From Xylogone sp. PMI_703 (lineage: Eukaryota; Ascomycota; Leotiomycetes): a stretch of 64,000 nt of DNA. Position numbers and translations under genes: made by a program. Below are positions 24,301 through 34,710 of this stretch, piece after piece. The DNA is taken from assembly GCA_021399445.1 (NCBI GenBank), contig JAJTUQ010000013.1, forward strand, positions 248,001 through 312,000, written 5' to 3'. Under the pieces are notes generated by a model, which saw nothing but the letters and a program-made list of their open reading frames with translations, did no database searches and had not been told where the DNA came from. The first letter of the stretch is position 1. Every line of letters begins with the position of its first letter.

Positions 24301-27300
24301 GTGATTGCACCTTATTGCAGATGCAATGGCAGGATTATACTTGTTAACAAACTGATGATTCCTCTCCATTCGGATATAACCCTCTTCTGTGACCACGGAT
24401 TCCGGCACGAGTGGTCTTGGGAAGAGAAATCTACACACCTGAAAGACCGGTGGAACCTGAGAGCTGTGGAGGTGGTGTGAGCCGTCCTCAATATCCATGG
24501 CCATTCCTTCAGATAGCACAGTCGGTAAGATTTTTGGTCGAGGTTTTTTGTCCTTTCTTTGGTATTTAGTACAGGTATTAGTGTGTGTATGCATCTGTAC
24601 TCTGGCGGCAACATTGTTCGAATCAGTGTGAAGAGCTTCTCGGAATTGAGCGACGGTCATATCATCTGGAATAGTAAAGGCCGCAGACCCAGGAGTCTCT
24701 GACATAAAATTCTGGCCATGACTGATGTCGACTGTCTCCTTTACAATCGAACGGATATACTTAAGCACCCGGTCCTTAAACTCTGGATCAGAAGTAAGTC
24801 TGCGGGACAGGTTGGCAGCGCCAAAATTTCCCGCGAGCCAAGCAAATCCGTGCAAATGCAGCATCATCCGTGTTGTAGACTCAACAACTCCAAAGTGGGA
24901 AGTGACCGTACCAAAGATCCCAGGCTCCTTTGTCAGGGTCCTAAAAAAGCAGTCGAAGAAGGCGCTTACAAGGACATGGAAATATTGTGCTACGAGACTT
25001 GGATTCTTGAGGGTCATCTGTAAAAGAAGAGATTTTACCCCAGTGTTATCCAGTGAAACTGCTTCTCCAGCAAGCCTAACTACAAAAATGTTTCCTATAT
25101 CTTTGGGATTCAGCGTAAACCATATCAAAGGAATACCTAATCGGGCAATCTTGCCAAATATAAGATTCCGGAACCGCATCTTCTCCCCAAAAGACTCTGG
25201 GTTAAATGAAGATATAATTCTCATATTAGTTATAAGACTGTAGATAGACGGGTTGGATATCTTTTCGCCGTTCTTGAATTGTTCTGCAGCGCGGTGGAGA
25301 TCATCGCCTGATAGCTTAGCAAGTTCCATATTAGCTTTAGCCCAATAGCCATTCTTAACTTGGATGTAGTTCCCAAAAGTAGCTTGCCGGATAAGTATTA
25401 AGTCATAGATATAGAACATAAATGTATGGTGTTGCGAAAATCTAACTCCGTTAGAAAGGATTATTAACATTTATAGAACGCTTACAATAATGAATGATGG
25501 AGCATAGTATATCTTGCAAACATCTGGAGAGAAACCTTCTCAGGTCGGTTGCCATTCAGATCACCTAAATGGCCACCAATGCCAAATGGAAACAGAGTAG
25601 GGAAAGCTGCTGTAAAACAGTCGGGGTCGGAGTAAGAATCAATTAATGGCAAGTCTTGAGCCGTTTTGTAAGAAATATGTGGTAGATGAGGAGGATCAGT
25701 ATCTGCAATAAGAATAGAGTTAGTAATAGTGACAAAAGATTTTGCATCCACTATTTCTAGCTTATGGCATTCTTACTCTGATGCACAGCATCCACGTCCT
25801 CGAGAATAGCTTGCAGACTTGCTAAGGTTGCTGGAGTAGATTGTAAATCTCGACCATGGAAATCTGAGAAGAAAGATCGGCTAAGAATGCTACCTGGAAT
25901 TACATCGTCTGATTCCGCATCAAGATCGTTCTCAAACAAACCACCTTGTAGTGACGTCGTATAACCTTCTCTCTCATCTCTCACTGCAGCATCTGCGGAT
26001 CCTGGCTCAGGACCTAGAGCAAGAAAGGCGTCCCTAATCTCCTGCGGAATGTGGTTCTCTGGCCAAGAATCAAGTAATGCATAGTCTATAGTTATAGAAC
26101 TATACACAGGATTATTCGCACAAAGTCATAACAAGGCATGTAAGACTTTCGCCTTGTTGACTGAGCAAAAACGAGCAAGGTTTTCCTCCGACGGTGGGGT
26201 TCCGCGATCCCAGCTCACGGTAATAGTTGTATAGTCCTGTAATCGTCTAGTGGGCAAGATCTTAAGAAGCTCACTTGGATCCTGTCTTACAGCAACACAA
26301 TGGCCACGACTTCCTCTGTAACTAATATTTCTCTGCGCACCAGAAGTAAGCTTAAGGAACATACCAATAACATGAGCTCGAGCAATAAAAGCCTCCTCAA
26401 CAGTGTTCAGATCCCTTAAAACTGGTGGGTAATCTTGACAAAACACACAATTCACAAAATTGCCAGCTGAAAGAGGAGGAATAGCTCGCTTTGCAACGGC
26501 AGCACTACAAATACTGCATAGGCTAACAGAATCGCCTCTCACCGCGCAACAGTCAGGTTTCGTTCTGGTTCGATCAAAGAAGTGTAGCAAATTTACTTCC
26601 TGGAGACTTGTATCAACTATCTCATCTTCTTGAAATAGCATTCCGCATATCCCGCAAGGTAAACGTCGGGAGGCATCTGATATTGCCTTCTGGAATGTTT
26701 TTATACACGACATTTGAATAGATGGCGTAACCTCTTCTGGGAAAGTAGCTGATGCCTGCTTCATATACTGATATTCATCGTTAAGTAAAGATGGAATCGG
26801 GCCGTCGAAAGCAACGATTCGTGGATTCGTCGCAGGTTTCTGATAAGCTCTCAGAGCCTGGGCAGCAGACCTGTGTCGCAAGTATGCTCGCATTCCCGCA
26901 TTATCTCGGTCCTCCCTATCCTGACGATGCTGCTCTTCTATCACGAGGAATCTTGCTTGGAGCCCCTCCTTATGGCGTATATGAGCCTGCATTATAGACT
27001 CGTGCAAATCTTGTCTATCCCTATGACGCAGTTCATGTTGCTGGATAGCTAGCGCTCGCCTCTGCTCTCGAACTGACTTCCTATGGTTGGATACCTCTGT
27101 GGATCGTCTCTTTCTCTGTTCTTCTTTCTCAACTCTTTGCCTTATAAGCCGCTGTTCTTCTAACCGCCTCCTTTCTACTATTGCTTGCTGGAGCGCCTGA
27201 ACCTTCTCTCTCTGCTTCTCAATCTCCACAGCTAAACTTCGTGGGCTTTTTGGACCATCTCCTTGCCCCACAAGCTGTGGTCCCTCTAACGGTAGCCTCT

Positions 27301-27496
27301 CTGCCATTGTATTCTCAAGCACCTGGATCCTCCCGCTCTGCTGCTCGATCCTCTCAACCAACCTCTGCCGGCTGTGCTCAAGCTCCCGAGCCCTCTCTAC
27401 CTGCTGCTCAATCCTCTCTATTAAACTCTGCCGGCTTATCAGTTCATCCTCTTGAGAAACGGGTGGAATGGAGTTGAGGTCAATAGGAGATGGCAT
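21352..27496 (-). pseudogene. Helitron 1 Rep-helicase (RepHel) gene with one premature stop
   Basis: This would be a giant rolling-circle transposase. The start at 27496 opens a glutamate/arginine-rich coiled coil of about 220 residues. A Cys-containing domain follows (LPCGICG, CSIC, LSAGNFVN, VFCQDY), of the kind that often precedes Rep in fungal Helitrons. A TGA at 26126-26128 stands where Helitron 2 has TGG (LLWLCANN); the same frame then continues. Introns lie near 25.78-25.71 kb, at about 25.5 kb, and at 21887-21840. The exon from 25470 carries the HUH motif (MLHLHGF, about residue 205), the Rep tyrosine motif YYMTNYATK, Walker A GGVGGVGKTHL, Walker B KIFIVDEVSM and later PIF1 motifs. 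The last exon (21839-21352) completes the helicase (FAITDYKCQGSTF). Only the one nonsense codon prevents a full-length product. Confidence 0.88.
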
Positions 27497-27814
27497 GGTG
27501 GCATAGGATTAAAAACATTAGAACATTAGAATAACTACGTCTTAAATCAAACTAAACGCAAACTGTAAGCCCACGAATGCAACTGGTTATATAATTAAAA
27601 CAAATTAAACATCACCCCCCTTCTTACCAACACCTGAAAAAGGAACCACAGATGAAACGTGCATTGATGCTAGAGATGAAGCACTAAATAAAACACGCAC
27701 GTCCTGCGATGAGTAGCACATTTTTAATACCATAATCTCAAGGCAGAAACACGTGCAAGAAATGAAAACCGGATAAACGGAGAAACTAAAAGCCGAAACC
27801 ACTGCTCTCTCTTA
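27497..27814 (-). other. Helitron 1 5' leader
   Basis: About 320 bp lie between the end of the truncated upstream Helitron and the RepHel start. No gene is seen (the frame at 27605-27802 is featureless). It should contain the 5' replication terminus and promoter of Helitron 1. Confidence 0.45.
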
Positions 27815-27853
27815 CATGGGTGCCAGCCTGCGGCTCACACGAAGCCTTCGAAA
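27815..27853 (-). repeat. Putative Helitron 3'-terminal motif, copy 2
   Basis: It is the same 38-bp motif as at 19794-19832, on the same strand. The palindromes are kept (AGCC-TGC-GGCT and CGAAG-C-CTTCG). It marks the 3' end of the truncated copy and the junction with Helitron 1. Confidence 0.65.
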
Positions 27854-28209
27854 GTCCATAAAATGTTGGAGAATCTTAGAAAGACATGTTGGAATAATCC
27901 GTTGATAATGGTCAGTGAAATTGATAAAGTTTCAGGTATGAGTGCACATCCATGTAAGCGAACACGTGACAAAGGATTAAGAGCCATCAGCTGGAGTCAC
28001 ATGAGACGTTAACTGTAGAAAGAATTGACCATAGAGATGAACAGCTTGTATAAAGAATTACATCTTAAGAGAAGACAGAACTCTATTATAATATACGTTT
28101 TCGTTTGGTAATAGGGCTATTATTCGGGCTTGATGAGGCAGAAATACCAGCTTGCAACATGAAACAGGAGGCAATAATTACAGCTAAGCGTAACTATATC
28201 ACAAACCTC

Positions 28210-28500
28210 GCAGGAAATGTCTCAAAAGGAAGAAAAAACAATATATCATGTCTCTTGACAATTCAAGTCGAATTATGAAGCAGACATGATACACGAATAT
28301 AAAACAAAGAATGAAACTGGATGTGAAGAGATTTATTCCACAAGCCATAACTTTATCATAAATCTTTGAGGAAATGCCTCAGAAGTAAAGAAAAAAGTAA
28401 CATATCATATCTCTAGTAATTCAAGTCGAATTACGAAGCAGACATGATACACGATGCAAAACGAAGAATGATACTACGTGTTAAGAGAGTTGCTTCATAG
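28210..28500. repeat. Tandem duplication, period about 158 bp, in the truncated Helitron
   Basis: The block AATTCAAGTCGAATTA, GAAGCAGACATGATACACGA begins at about 28260 and again at about 28418. Upstream parts of the two units also match (ATCA-AAACCT/ATCTT-G-GGAAATG-CTCA-AAG). It lies 3' of the helicase fragment. Confidence 0.78.
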
Positions 28501-29270
28501 GCTAGTATGCCTCTGTTCCAATGCTCTAAGACCGGAAAGCTTGACGCAGACTTAAGATTATGAATTAAGAGAACTCTCCCACAAACTAATTGTTTGCTGT
28601 TCCAAAGCCTCAAGTCGGGACAGTTCCACTTGGAGATCCGTATGAGGGACAAATGATATGTCTTTAAGCGTGATCGGTTCTCGCGACCAGACCCCCGACA
28701 AGGATTTGACCCTGCCAAGCTGGACATTGATCGAAGTCCATTTGCCATGCTGGTCGACACCACGCTGCTTACCAAAGAGGAGATCTAGAATGAGACTGTC
28801 GAAGTGCTACCCTGGCTCTTATAGTCAGTGAAGGCGAATCCAAGCGTCAAGGGGACCTGATGTCGGTAAAACGACAGACCCGGTATGGTAAGGATCTGTC
28901 CTCTCATCTGCACTGGGAAGACAGGAACAAGACCGGTGGGAACATTAGAAAATGATAGGTTGTGTTCATGTGCAGGTCGAACAAGGACACATAGCAGAGG
29001 AACTGCACATAGAATAAACTGGCTGTCAAGTTCCATCCATGAAGCTATTGACATAGTTAGCCAGATATGCAAGAAAGATAACCATTTAAATACTATACCT
29101 TTCACATCAGGATCTAAGATAACTTCTTCGGCAGTGCCCCTCATGCCATTGACCAGGCCCAGCATATGTATTCGTATTCTGTTGAAGCATAATTGGCATA
29201 CCTTTTGTAAAGGCAAAGAAGCCTGGTCCTTTGAGATATCCTTGCTCACCGACCTGGTATGGAAGCTATG
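28490..29270 (-). pseudogene. 3' fragment of a Helitron helicase gene
   Basis: The pieces match the last part of RepHel. GLVNGMRGTAEEVILDPDVKG lies before the conserved last intron, and SWMELDSQFILCAVPLL, PVFPVQMRGQI and RHQVPLTLGFAFTDYKSQG lie after it. The intron at about 29096-29048 keeps its position. Frames shift at several points: before RIRIHML the AANTA stretch is damaged, and the frame changes again after GSTSTVSF. The end near QVELSRLEALEQQTI falls at about 28590. It is clearly non-functional. Confidence 0.85.
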
Positions 29271-29282
29271 GATTCTGTGCAA

Positions 29283-29531
29283 TAACCAAGAATTGGAACC
29301 AGAGCAGCTTCTGGGTCCCTACATTCCTGAGACACTCCCTGTATAAAGAAGAAAATCACATAAGGATCTTACATTACCATCAGGTAAGGTTCACGTGAGG
29401 ATAAAATCTGACAAATTACGGGTTAGATTTTCACCGTTCGGAAAAACCGACCCACCCTCTCTTTTTTTTTTTCTCCCTTTTCTCCCTCTTCGAATCACCT
29501 TCTCTCTGAGCTTTCAGCCCATTTCGAAGGC
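29283..29531. other. Short spacer
   Basis: This is the host flank between the truncated Helitron and a MITE. It includes a pyrimidine-rich stretch (29457-29490, with a run of T and repeated TCTCCC). No gene is seen. Confidence 0.4.
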
Positions 29532-29658
29532 ATTCACCGCCCAACCGGACAGCCCCCTCAACCGGACACTACCAGTAATTGATGCCTCATTCCTATATGT
29601 TGATGCCTGAATTACTGGGAGTGTCCGGTTGAGGGGGCTGTCCGGTTGGGCGGTGAAT
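29532..29658. mobile_element. MITE A, 127 bp, near-perfect 49-bp inverted arms
   Basis: The arms are 29532-29580 and 29610-29658. They start ATTCACCGCCCAACCGGACA and differ at a single position. Each arm carries two CCGGACA boxes spaced 17 bp apart. The 29-bp centre contains a GATGCCT repeat. It has no coding capacity. The same 17-bp box spacing occurs in MITE B at 62683-62966, so both are probably mobilised by related transposases (Tc1/mariner or pogo group, inferred). Confidence 0.82.
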
Positions 29659-31261
29659 ACTGGTAGTGGGAATAGCCGACGATTATCGCTTAGTCTCCGG
29701 CACCACGACCGGCTCTAAGCCTTAACCAGCAGGCAACTGCGCACTGCGGCTTCTCATCAAAGCGGGATGAATCGCGACGGAGTCTGGGGTTAAATGCGGT
29801 AGCGAAAGCATGGAACTGTGTGGCCCATGCGCAACACTGGCGCATCTAGCATCATATCGCGTAGTACTGGCGCGTACGTATCATAGTAGTCTTAGCTTCG
29901 AAGAGCGCATGAGTTACAAGGATCGGACCCAGAGTTAATCCTAGTCCCGATTTAGTACTATAACGTGGAGTACCGCTTTACTATTATTATCTGCTTACTC
30001 CGTACAGGGCGCAAAACCACATTTCGCCACTGTGCGCACGCCTGTCCCCACCAATGTTCTCATTTCCGTCCAATCAATGCAAGTTCAGGACGGGTGCGCA
30101 TAGCAACGAGGTGCAGTTTATTGTGCCCTGTACGAAGTATTCGGCCTGGATGAAAGTATCCGAGATTTTGCATTAGAGGCAGGGGCTAGAAATCCGAGGG
30201 GAGACTTGACCTACGTGGCGGATGAAATAAAGCAGAGATGCTTGAGCGTGGGCTTACAGCTCTGATTCAAGCTTCCAAAATCGCAACGCCTGACTGGATA
30301 GAACCTGACGCTCGGATCTCTCTGGGTATTCTTTGTTACAAGCCTCCGGCCGAGGTTTCCGTAAGCTCTTGTTTTCCACTTGAGATGATAGCTATGCAAT
30401 GCCCGGAATTTAGCTTTACTATCTCCCCTAAATATTGTAACCTCTCAACAGAACACCCTCATCTGATGCTCTGATTCGCTCAGACCGTGGTAGACAAGGC
30501 AAGAAAAGCCATCGAAATTTCCTGATTGAGCTTATAAGGTCCTTGCAGTTCTTGTCCAATCTTACACAGAGACCTTGTTGAAGCATTGCAATAATTCTAC
30601 CGTAGCGTCTCAAATTTATGGTCTAATAAGCTAGCCGATTTAAATCTCACTGTTTCGGCAAATAACCTTGTATATGGTATAGCTATCAGCCACTGATACC
30701 ACCGTAGGTATGTCTGTGTTGTTTCGATTCCGCAATCCGGAGATTCAGGCGTTCAAATCTTTGTCAGCTTACTAGGCTAATGCTAGATATGGCTAGCTTA
30801 ATGGACCATAAATTCGAGACTCTACGGTAGTTTTGACCCCGTAGGTGACAAGTATCTAGGGAGAAATAGTAACAGATAAAACTCCTTTACTTCCCTATTA
30901 CAGAATAACCTCATCTTTTCAACATACCGCTGATAAGCCACTGTCAAACGAGTAAGCGCATGAATGCATCGCTGACTTCTGGGGATGCCTGCAACGCTGT
31001 ATTATTTTTGCTCGATAAGTTTATACGCTTATAATTTAGGATATATAACGTGAATGTATAAAGACCGGAAAGTTTATCTGCAGCGCCTCTGCAAGAAACA
31101 TCGAGTATCCTTTTTTTTACTAATGTATTGTGAGCGTTTTCACATCATGATACCCACACAATTATTAAGGCCACTAATACACAATAGTGTTACCCTTAGA
31201 ACGAGTTGAAGCATATACAAACTACTAGCGTAATCACTCTCCGATCGCTAGAACCGGTGAA
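29659..31261. other. Intergenic, no gene recognised; upstream region of regulator copy B
   Basis: Open frames are short and featureless. The sequence GGGAATAGCCGACGAT at about 29665-29682 occurs again at 59739-59756, which hints at a small dispersed repeat. The last several hundred bases should hold the promoter of the intact regulator that starts at 31262. Confidence 0.4.
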
Positions 31262-33338
31262 ATGGGTAAGCCATCTCTTCCCATCTACTTCCCGGTAGAT
31301 AAGTTATGAAGATACTGACCTGTTTTGATGTCTTTTTAAGGCTCCCGGAGCCTTAACGGTTGTTGGACATGCCGATTACGCAGGAAGAAGTGCGACGAAA
31401 CACAACCTTCTTGTCTTACCTGCAATTCAGTAGGCTTGTGCTGTGACGGTTATGGAGACGTACCATATTGGAAGGATGGCCACTTAAAGGAGAGCCGATA
31501 CCTTGCCGTAGTCAAGTCTCGTGTTAAAGAAAACTTTCGGCGCAAATGTCAACTTCGAGCACAAGGGAGGCGCCTTGCCTACTTGAATACTGAACCTGGA
31601 GGCTATGAGAAAGTTATAGAGGCTCCAATTTCCCAACAGAGCACTATTCTTTTGGGTAACGGTCACAGAAGCGATGGACACTCCTTGGCGCCAACAACGG
31701 ACTATGATAAACCGCTGCCTACAGACTTTATGACGGAGACAACTTTCGAACAGGACTTTCTTCTCAACGTGCCGGTAGCGAATACATCTACTAGCTACAA
31801 GACAGTAGATGTATCTATGAGCGACAATGTGAAGGAGCAGCATATCGGTATTCATGTTAATGAATCACAGGACAACATCTCATCTATATTATTAAACGGG
31901 CTTACAACTTCAACGTCAGCTCCGCTACTAGCGTCATCTAATCCGCTCACTGATAATATAGACAGTGAGTCAGCCTCAGATACAGATACATCGACTGAAG
32001 GAACTCCACGATCGACTAGTAACAATCTCGAATATAACTTGCGGAATACGAAAGAGCGAGAATTAGAACTGGCGATGTATTATATTGACACCGTTTTTTA
32101 TATCCAATTTCGTTTTCATTCGTTTACTCCGATCTTAGACCGACGCGGCTGGCTTTATGGCTTACTACATGAAACAAAGCCCTTTTATAATGCTTGTCTT
32201 AGTCTTAGTTCATACGCAGACGCCTTGTTGAACTCGGAAGTGGCAATTGAAAAGGATGAAAAGTTGCGAGAGAGTGACGAGTACTTTTCTCGAACCATTA
32301 CCGAGTTGAATTATCGTCTGCAAGGTCAGCTTCAAGATACGGCTCCATCCAAAGATGGAATAGCGACTGTAATGTGCATTGTCCAACTGTTGTCTCTTGA
32401 GGTATAATACGCTTCTGTAAGGAAGGCATTGCTGATACTAATTTTTCAACCAGCTGTTTCGAGGCGGTACGGGAAACTGGAAAATACATTTGCAAGCTGC
32501 ATTGACGCTCTTGAATCGACACATCCCAATGTTACAGGCTTCATCAGCTCTTAGAACATTAACCGACGTCTCGATTCATACCAAACGGGAAAATCCGAAC
32601 GTTTGGCCCATTGAAGAACAACTTCTAAAATTCGCCTTTACTGTATTCTTGTGGTTTGAAATCATTGCTTGTGCATCAGTGAACTTTCAAGTGTCACTTT
32701 TCCCGTCGTGTAAACACTTCTTAGAATCTGGTATGATAGATCTGACATGGATGACAGGCTGCGAGAACTGGGTTTGGCTACAAATTGCAGAGATAACAGC
32801 CTTGCTCTCGTGGAAGAATAATTCTCAACGACTCGGTATTCTCAGTATGAGGGAGCTGACTCAGCGTGCCATGGTTATTGAAAGGCGGCTAGTGGAGAGA
32901 GATAGAGAACAAGTCAAAGCTACAGACGGTAAATCTCCACCGGCGTTCTCCAGCACAGAAGCGCATGATGTGAGCGCCATTACAACAATTTTTAGCTCAG
33001 CGGCGTTGACTTACCTTCATGTCGTCGTTTCTGGCCCAAACCCCCACTTGCCAGAAATTCAATTAAGTGTATCAAAGACGCTCACTTCACTAAAAGAACT
33101 GAGAGACCCACAGTTAATCAAGAGCTTGGCGTGGCCATTTTGTGTGACAGGATGTCTAGCAGAAAAGCATGACTATGCTGCTGTCAAGGCCCTTCTGGTA
33201 TCGCCTCAGGGGTTAGGCAATATATGGTCTGCGTTTCGCGTCATAGAGGAGTGCTGGAAGTTGAGAGAAAGTGAGCAAGGACGCTGGGAGTGGAAAAGCG
33301 TCATGGCTAGTTTGGATGAGCACATATTTCTTGTTTAG
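31262..33338 (+). CDS. Zn2Cys6 fungal transcription factor (copy B), intact, 3 exons
   Basis: Exons are 31262-31265 (ATGG), 31341-32401 and 32454-33338, with GT-AG introns of 75 and 52 bp. The spliced length is 1950 bp (649 aa), open throughout. The GAL4 cluster is CWTCRLRRKKC, then CLTC and LCC. A low-complexity serine/threonine linker follows. Conserved helices come next (MYYIDTVFYIQFRFHSF, FYNACLSLSSYADAL), and then the C-terminal domain (FLWFEIIACAS, LTWMTGCENWVWLQIAEI, SLAWPFCVTGC, NIWSAFRVIEECW). This layout is that of the Fungal_trans_2 (DUF3468) group, whose members regulate metabolism or drug sensitivity. The specific target is unknown. The four-base first exon is unusual but is shared with the decayed paralog, so it predates the duplication. 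Confidence 0.88.
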
Positions 33339-33449
33339 CAAGTGTACTTAGTACAGCTTAGGAGATGATGTTCTAGTCAATGTTGACTAACGAAGACAAA
33401 GATATATTATTGTCCAAAAACCGCACCTCAGAGGGGGGTCAGGGTCACA

Positions 33450-33850
33450 AAGCCGGCCCGTGTGGGCTAGAATGCGTTGCATACATAGTACTCCGCGTAG
33501 ATGCGGTAGAGTTCCAAATCTCGTCCCCAGAAATAGGGACTGTAGTAGACACGACTGCTGTACGAATGCGTGTCCCGCGCGGCTCCCTACTCGAAGAGAC
33601 TTCAACTTGAAGCCTATCGTCGGCTTCGTACTTACTCTAACTGTGATGTTTTCACTTTTCACGGGATGGCCAGCTCGCTTTTCGGAGTTGTTGTATGGAG
33701 CGACATTAAACTATTAGAAGAGAGAAGAAAAGTCTTTCGTTGCAGTAAGCTTCCTCAATGGAGTTCTGCACCCTTTGATATCATTGTGCTAGACGAGTTT
33801 CAGGATTGCCTCATGACATACAAGTTGAGGATCGTAAACCCGGCAGTTTC
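33450..33850 (+). pseudogene. Fragment of a superfamily I (UvrD-like) helicase-type gene
   Basis: Pieces in different frames read as one protein. They are CPARLPTRRDFNLK, then YRRLRTYSNCDVFTFHGMASSLFG, then WSSAPFDIIVLDEFQDCL. FTFHG and VLDEFQDC correspond to the TxH and DE-QD (Walker B) motifs of SF1 helicases. No Walker A is seen upstream and the fragment stops after the DE-QD motif. Frames change at about 33600. Fungal genomes hold many such decayed copies; function is not expected. Confidence 0.5.
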
Positions 33851-33919
33851 CCCAGAATACGGATTTTCCAGGAAAACAGAGGTAAAGAGTTATTAAGGTG
33901 TGTGTGCTCGGGTGACGGG

Positions 33920-34060
33920 AATGGATGGGTATCCAAGCTGCTATATGGATATCCAAGTTGCTGTGTGGCTATATGGCAATATGAATATCATCTTGGATAT
34001 ATCGATATCCATCCAAATTAAAATTTTGAGCGTGGATATCGATATTTACAAGTCTGGTTC
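33920..34060. repeat. Cluster of GATATCC-type repeats
   Basis: TGGATATCC and close variants (GGGTATCC, GGATATATCGATATCC, GGATATCGATAT) recur six or more times in 140 bp, in both orientations. It lies just 5' of a hAT remnant and may be that element's subterminal repeat region. That link is inferred from position. Confidence 0.55.
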
Positions 34061-34111
34061 TATCGAGTATGGCTTTTTTAAGATAAAGCCTTTCTAATAC
34101 TGTACGGTAGG

Positions 34112-34710
34112 TTGAACACGCATCAGACAAGGAATTCTGTGCTCGGATTCAAAACGGCTGGGATATCTTTGATAAGTACTACAGCATATCAGACTCGCCT
34201 CTTTATGCTGCAGCACTTATCCTTCATCCAGCTCGCTGTACAAGATATATTTAGGCAAACTGGAGAAAGAGTTGGCAAAAGCCTGCACTGCAAAGGGTCA
34301 AGCGCCTGGGGGAATAGTATCGAGAAAAAGGCCCCTCTTCATATGGTCATGCCATTGTACGAAAGGACTTCCTCTCAAGAACTCGATGACTTTGATCAAA
34401 TTGCTCAAGAGCTAGGCAAGTTTGCTCGACCAGCAAGTCAGGATGAGTTCGAGGACTATAACACTGAGTCACCATATGAGATTCGTACAAGCGCTCTTAC
34501 ATGGTGGTATCAGGACCAATAACGAAAACGCTGGCCACGGCTTTCACATATGGCAATTGATATTCTCTCGATCCCGGCAATGAGTGATGAACCCGAGCGA
34601 GTGTTTCAGGAGCACGTCGTACAATCTCTTGGAAAAGAGCGCAGCTATCAGCTGAGAATATCAACAGAACGGAATGCCTAAAAAGCTGGCAAAAGAGTGG
34701 TGTTTTAGAA
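34112..34710 (+). pseudogene. hAT transposase C-terminal remnant
   Basis: The recognisable pieces are ELDDFDQIAQELGKFARPASQ, ALTWWYQDQ, and after a stop MAIDILSIPAMSDEPERVF followed by a frameshifted ECLKSWQKSG. This is the hAT dimerisation domain order. Only the last third of a transposase remains, with a stop after 34522 and frameshifts beyond 34610. It differs from the other hAT copies in the window (it keeps the FARPASQ-type linker), so it is a separate family. Confidence 0.75.

Larger units (their letters stand above)
19794..27815 (-). mobile_element. Helitron 1, about 8 kb, near-complete rolling-circle transposon
   Basis: Read on the minus strand, the element runs from about 27815 to about 19794. 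It holds a coiled-coil/Cys-rich N-terminal region, a Rep (HUH) domain, a PIF1-type helicase and a separate downstream accessory gene. The 3' end is placed at a 38-bp motif (19794-19832) that occurs once more at 27815-27853. The second occurrence is the 3' end of a truncated Helitron lying directly upstream, so the 5' end of Helitron 1 should abut it. Neither boundary shows a clear canonical 5'-TC or 3'-CTRR, so exact ends are uncertain. The element may belong to a variant Helitron class. Confidence 0.7.
27815..29282 (-). mobile_element. Truncated Helitron (copy 3), directly upstream of Helitron 1, head-to-tail
   Basis: On the minus strand it begins abruptly at about 29282 inside the helicase gene and ends at the 38-bp motif at 27815-27853. 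It keeps the 3' helicase region. A spacer with a tandem duplication follows, then only the last about 45 bp of the accessory gene (28110-28155; compare GGGCTATT, CAGCTTGCAA at 20080-20118), and then the 3' end. The junction at about 28160 joins the accessory-gene tail to spacer sequence that in Helitron 1 lies near 21140 (GAAACAGGA-GCAAT). An internal deletion of about 1 kb therefore removed the accessory gene. Confidence 0.78.

Noticed and set aside
21908..25243. Several plus-strand frames of 70-172 aa inside Helitron 1
   Set aside because: They are antisense shadows of the RepHel coding sequence with no domain of their own.
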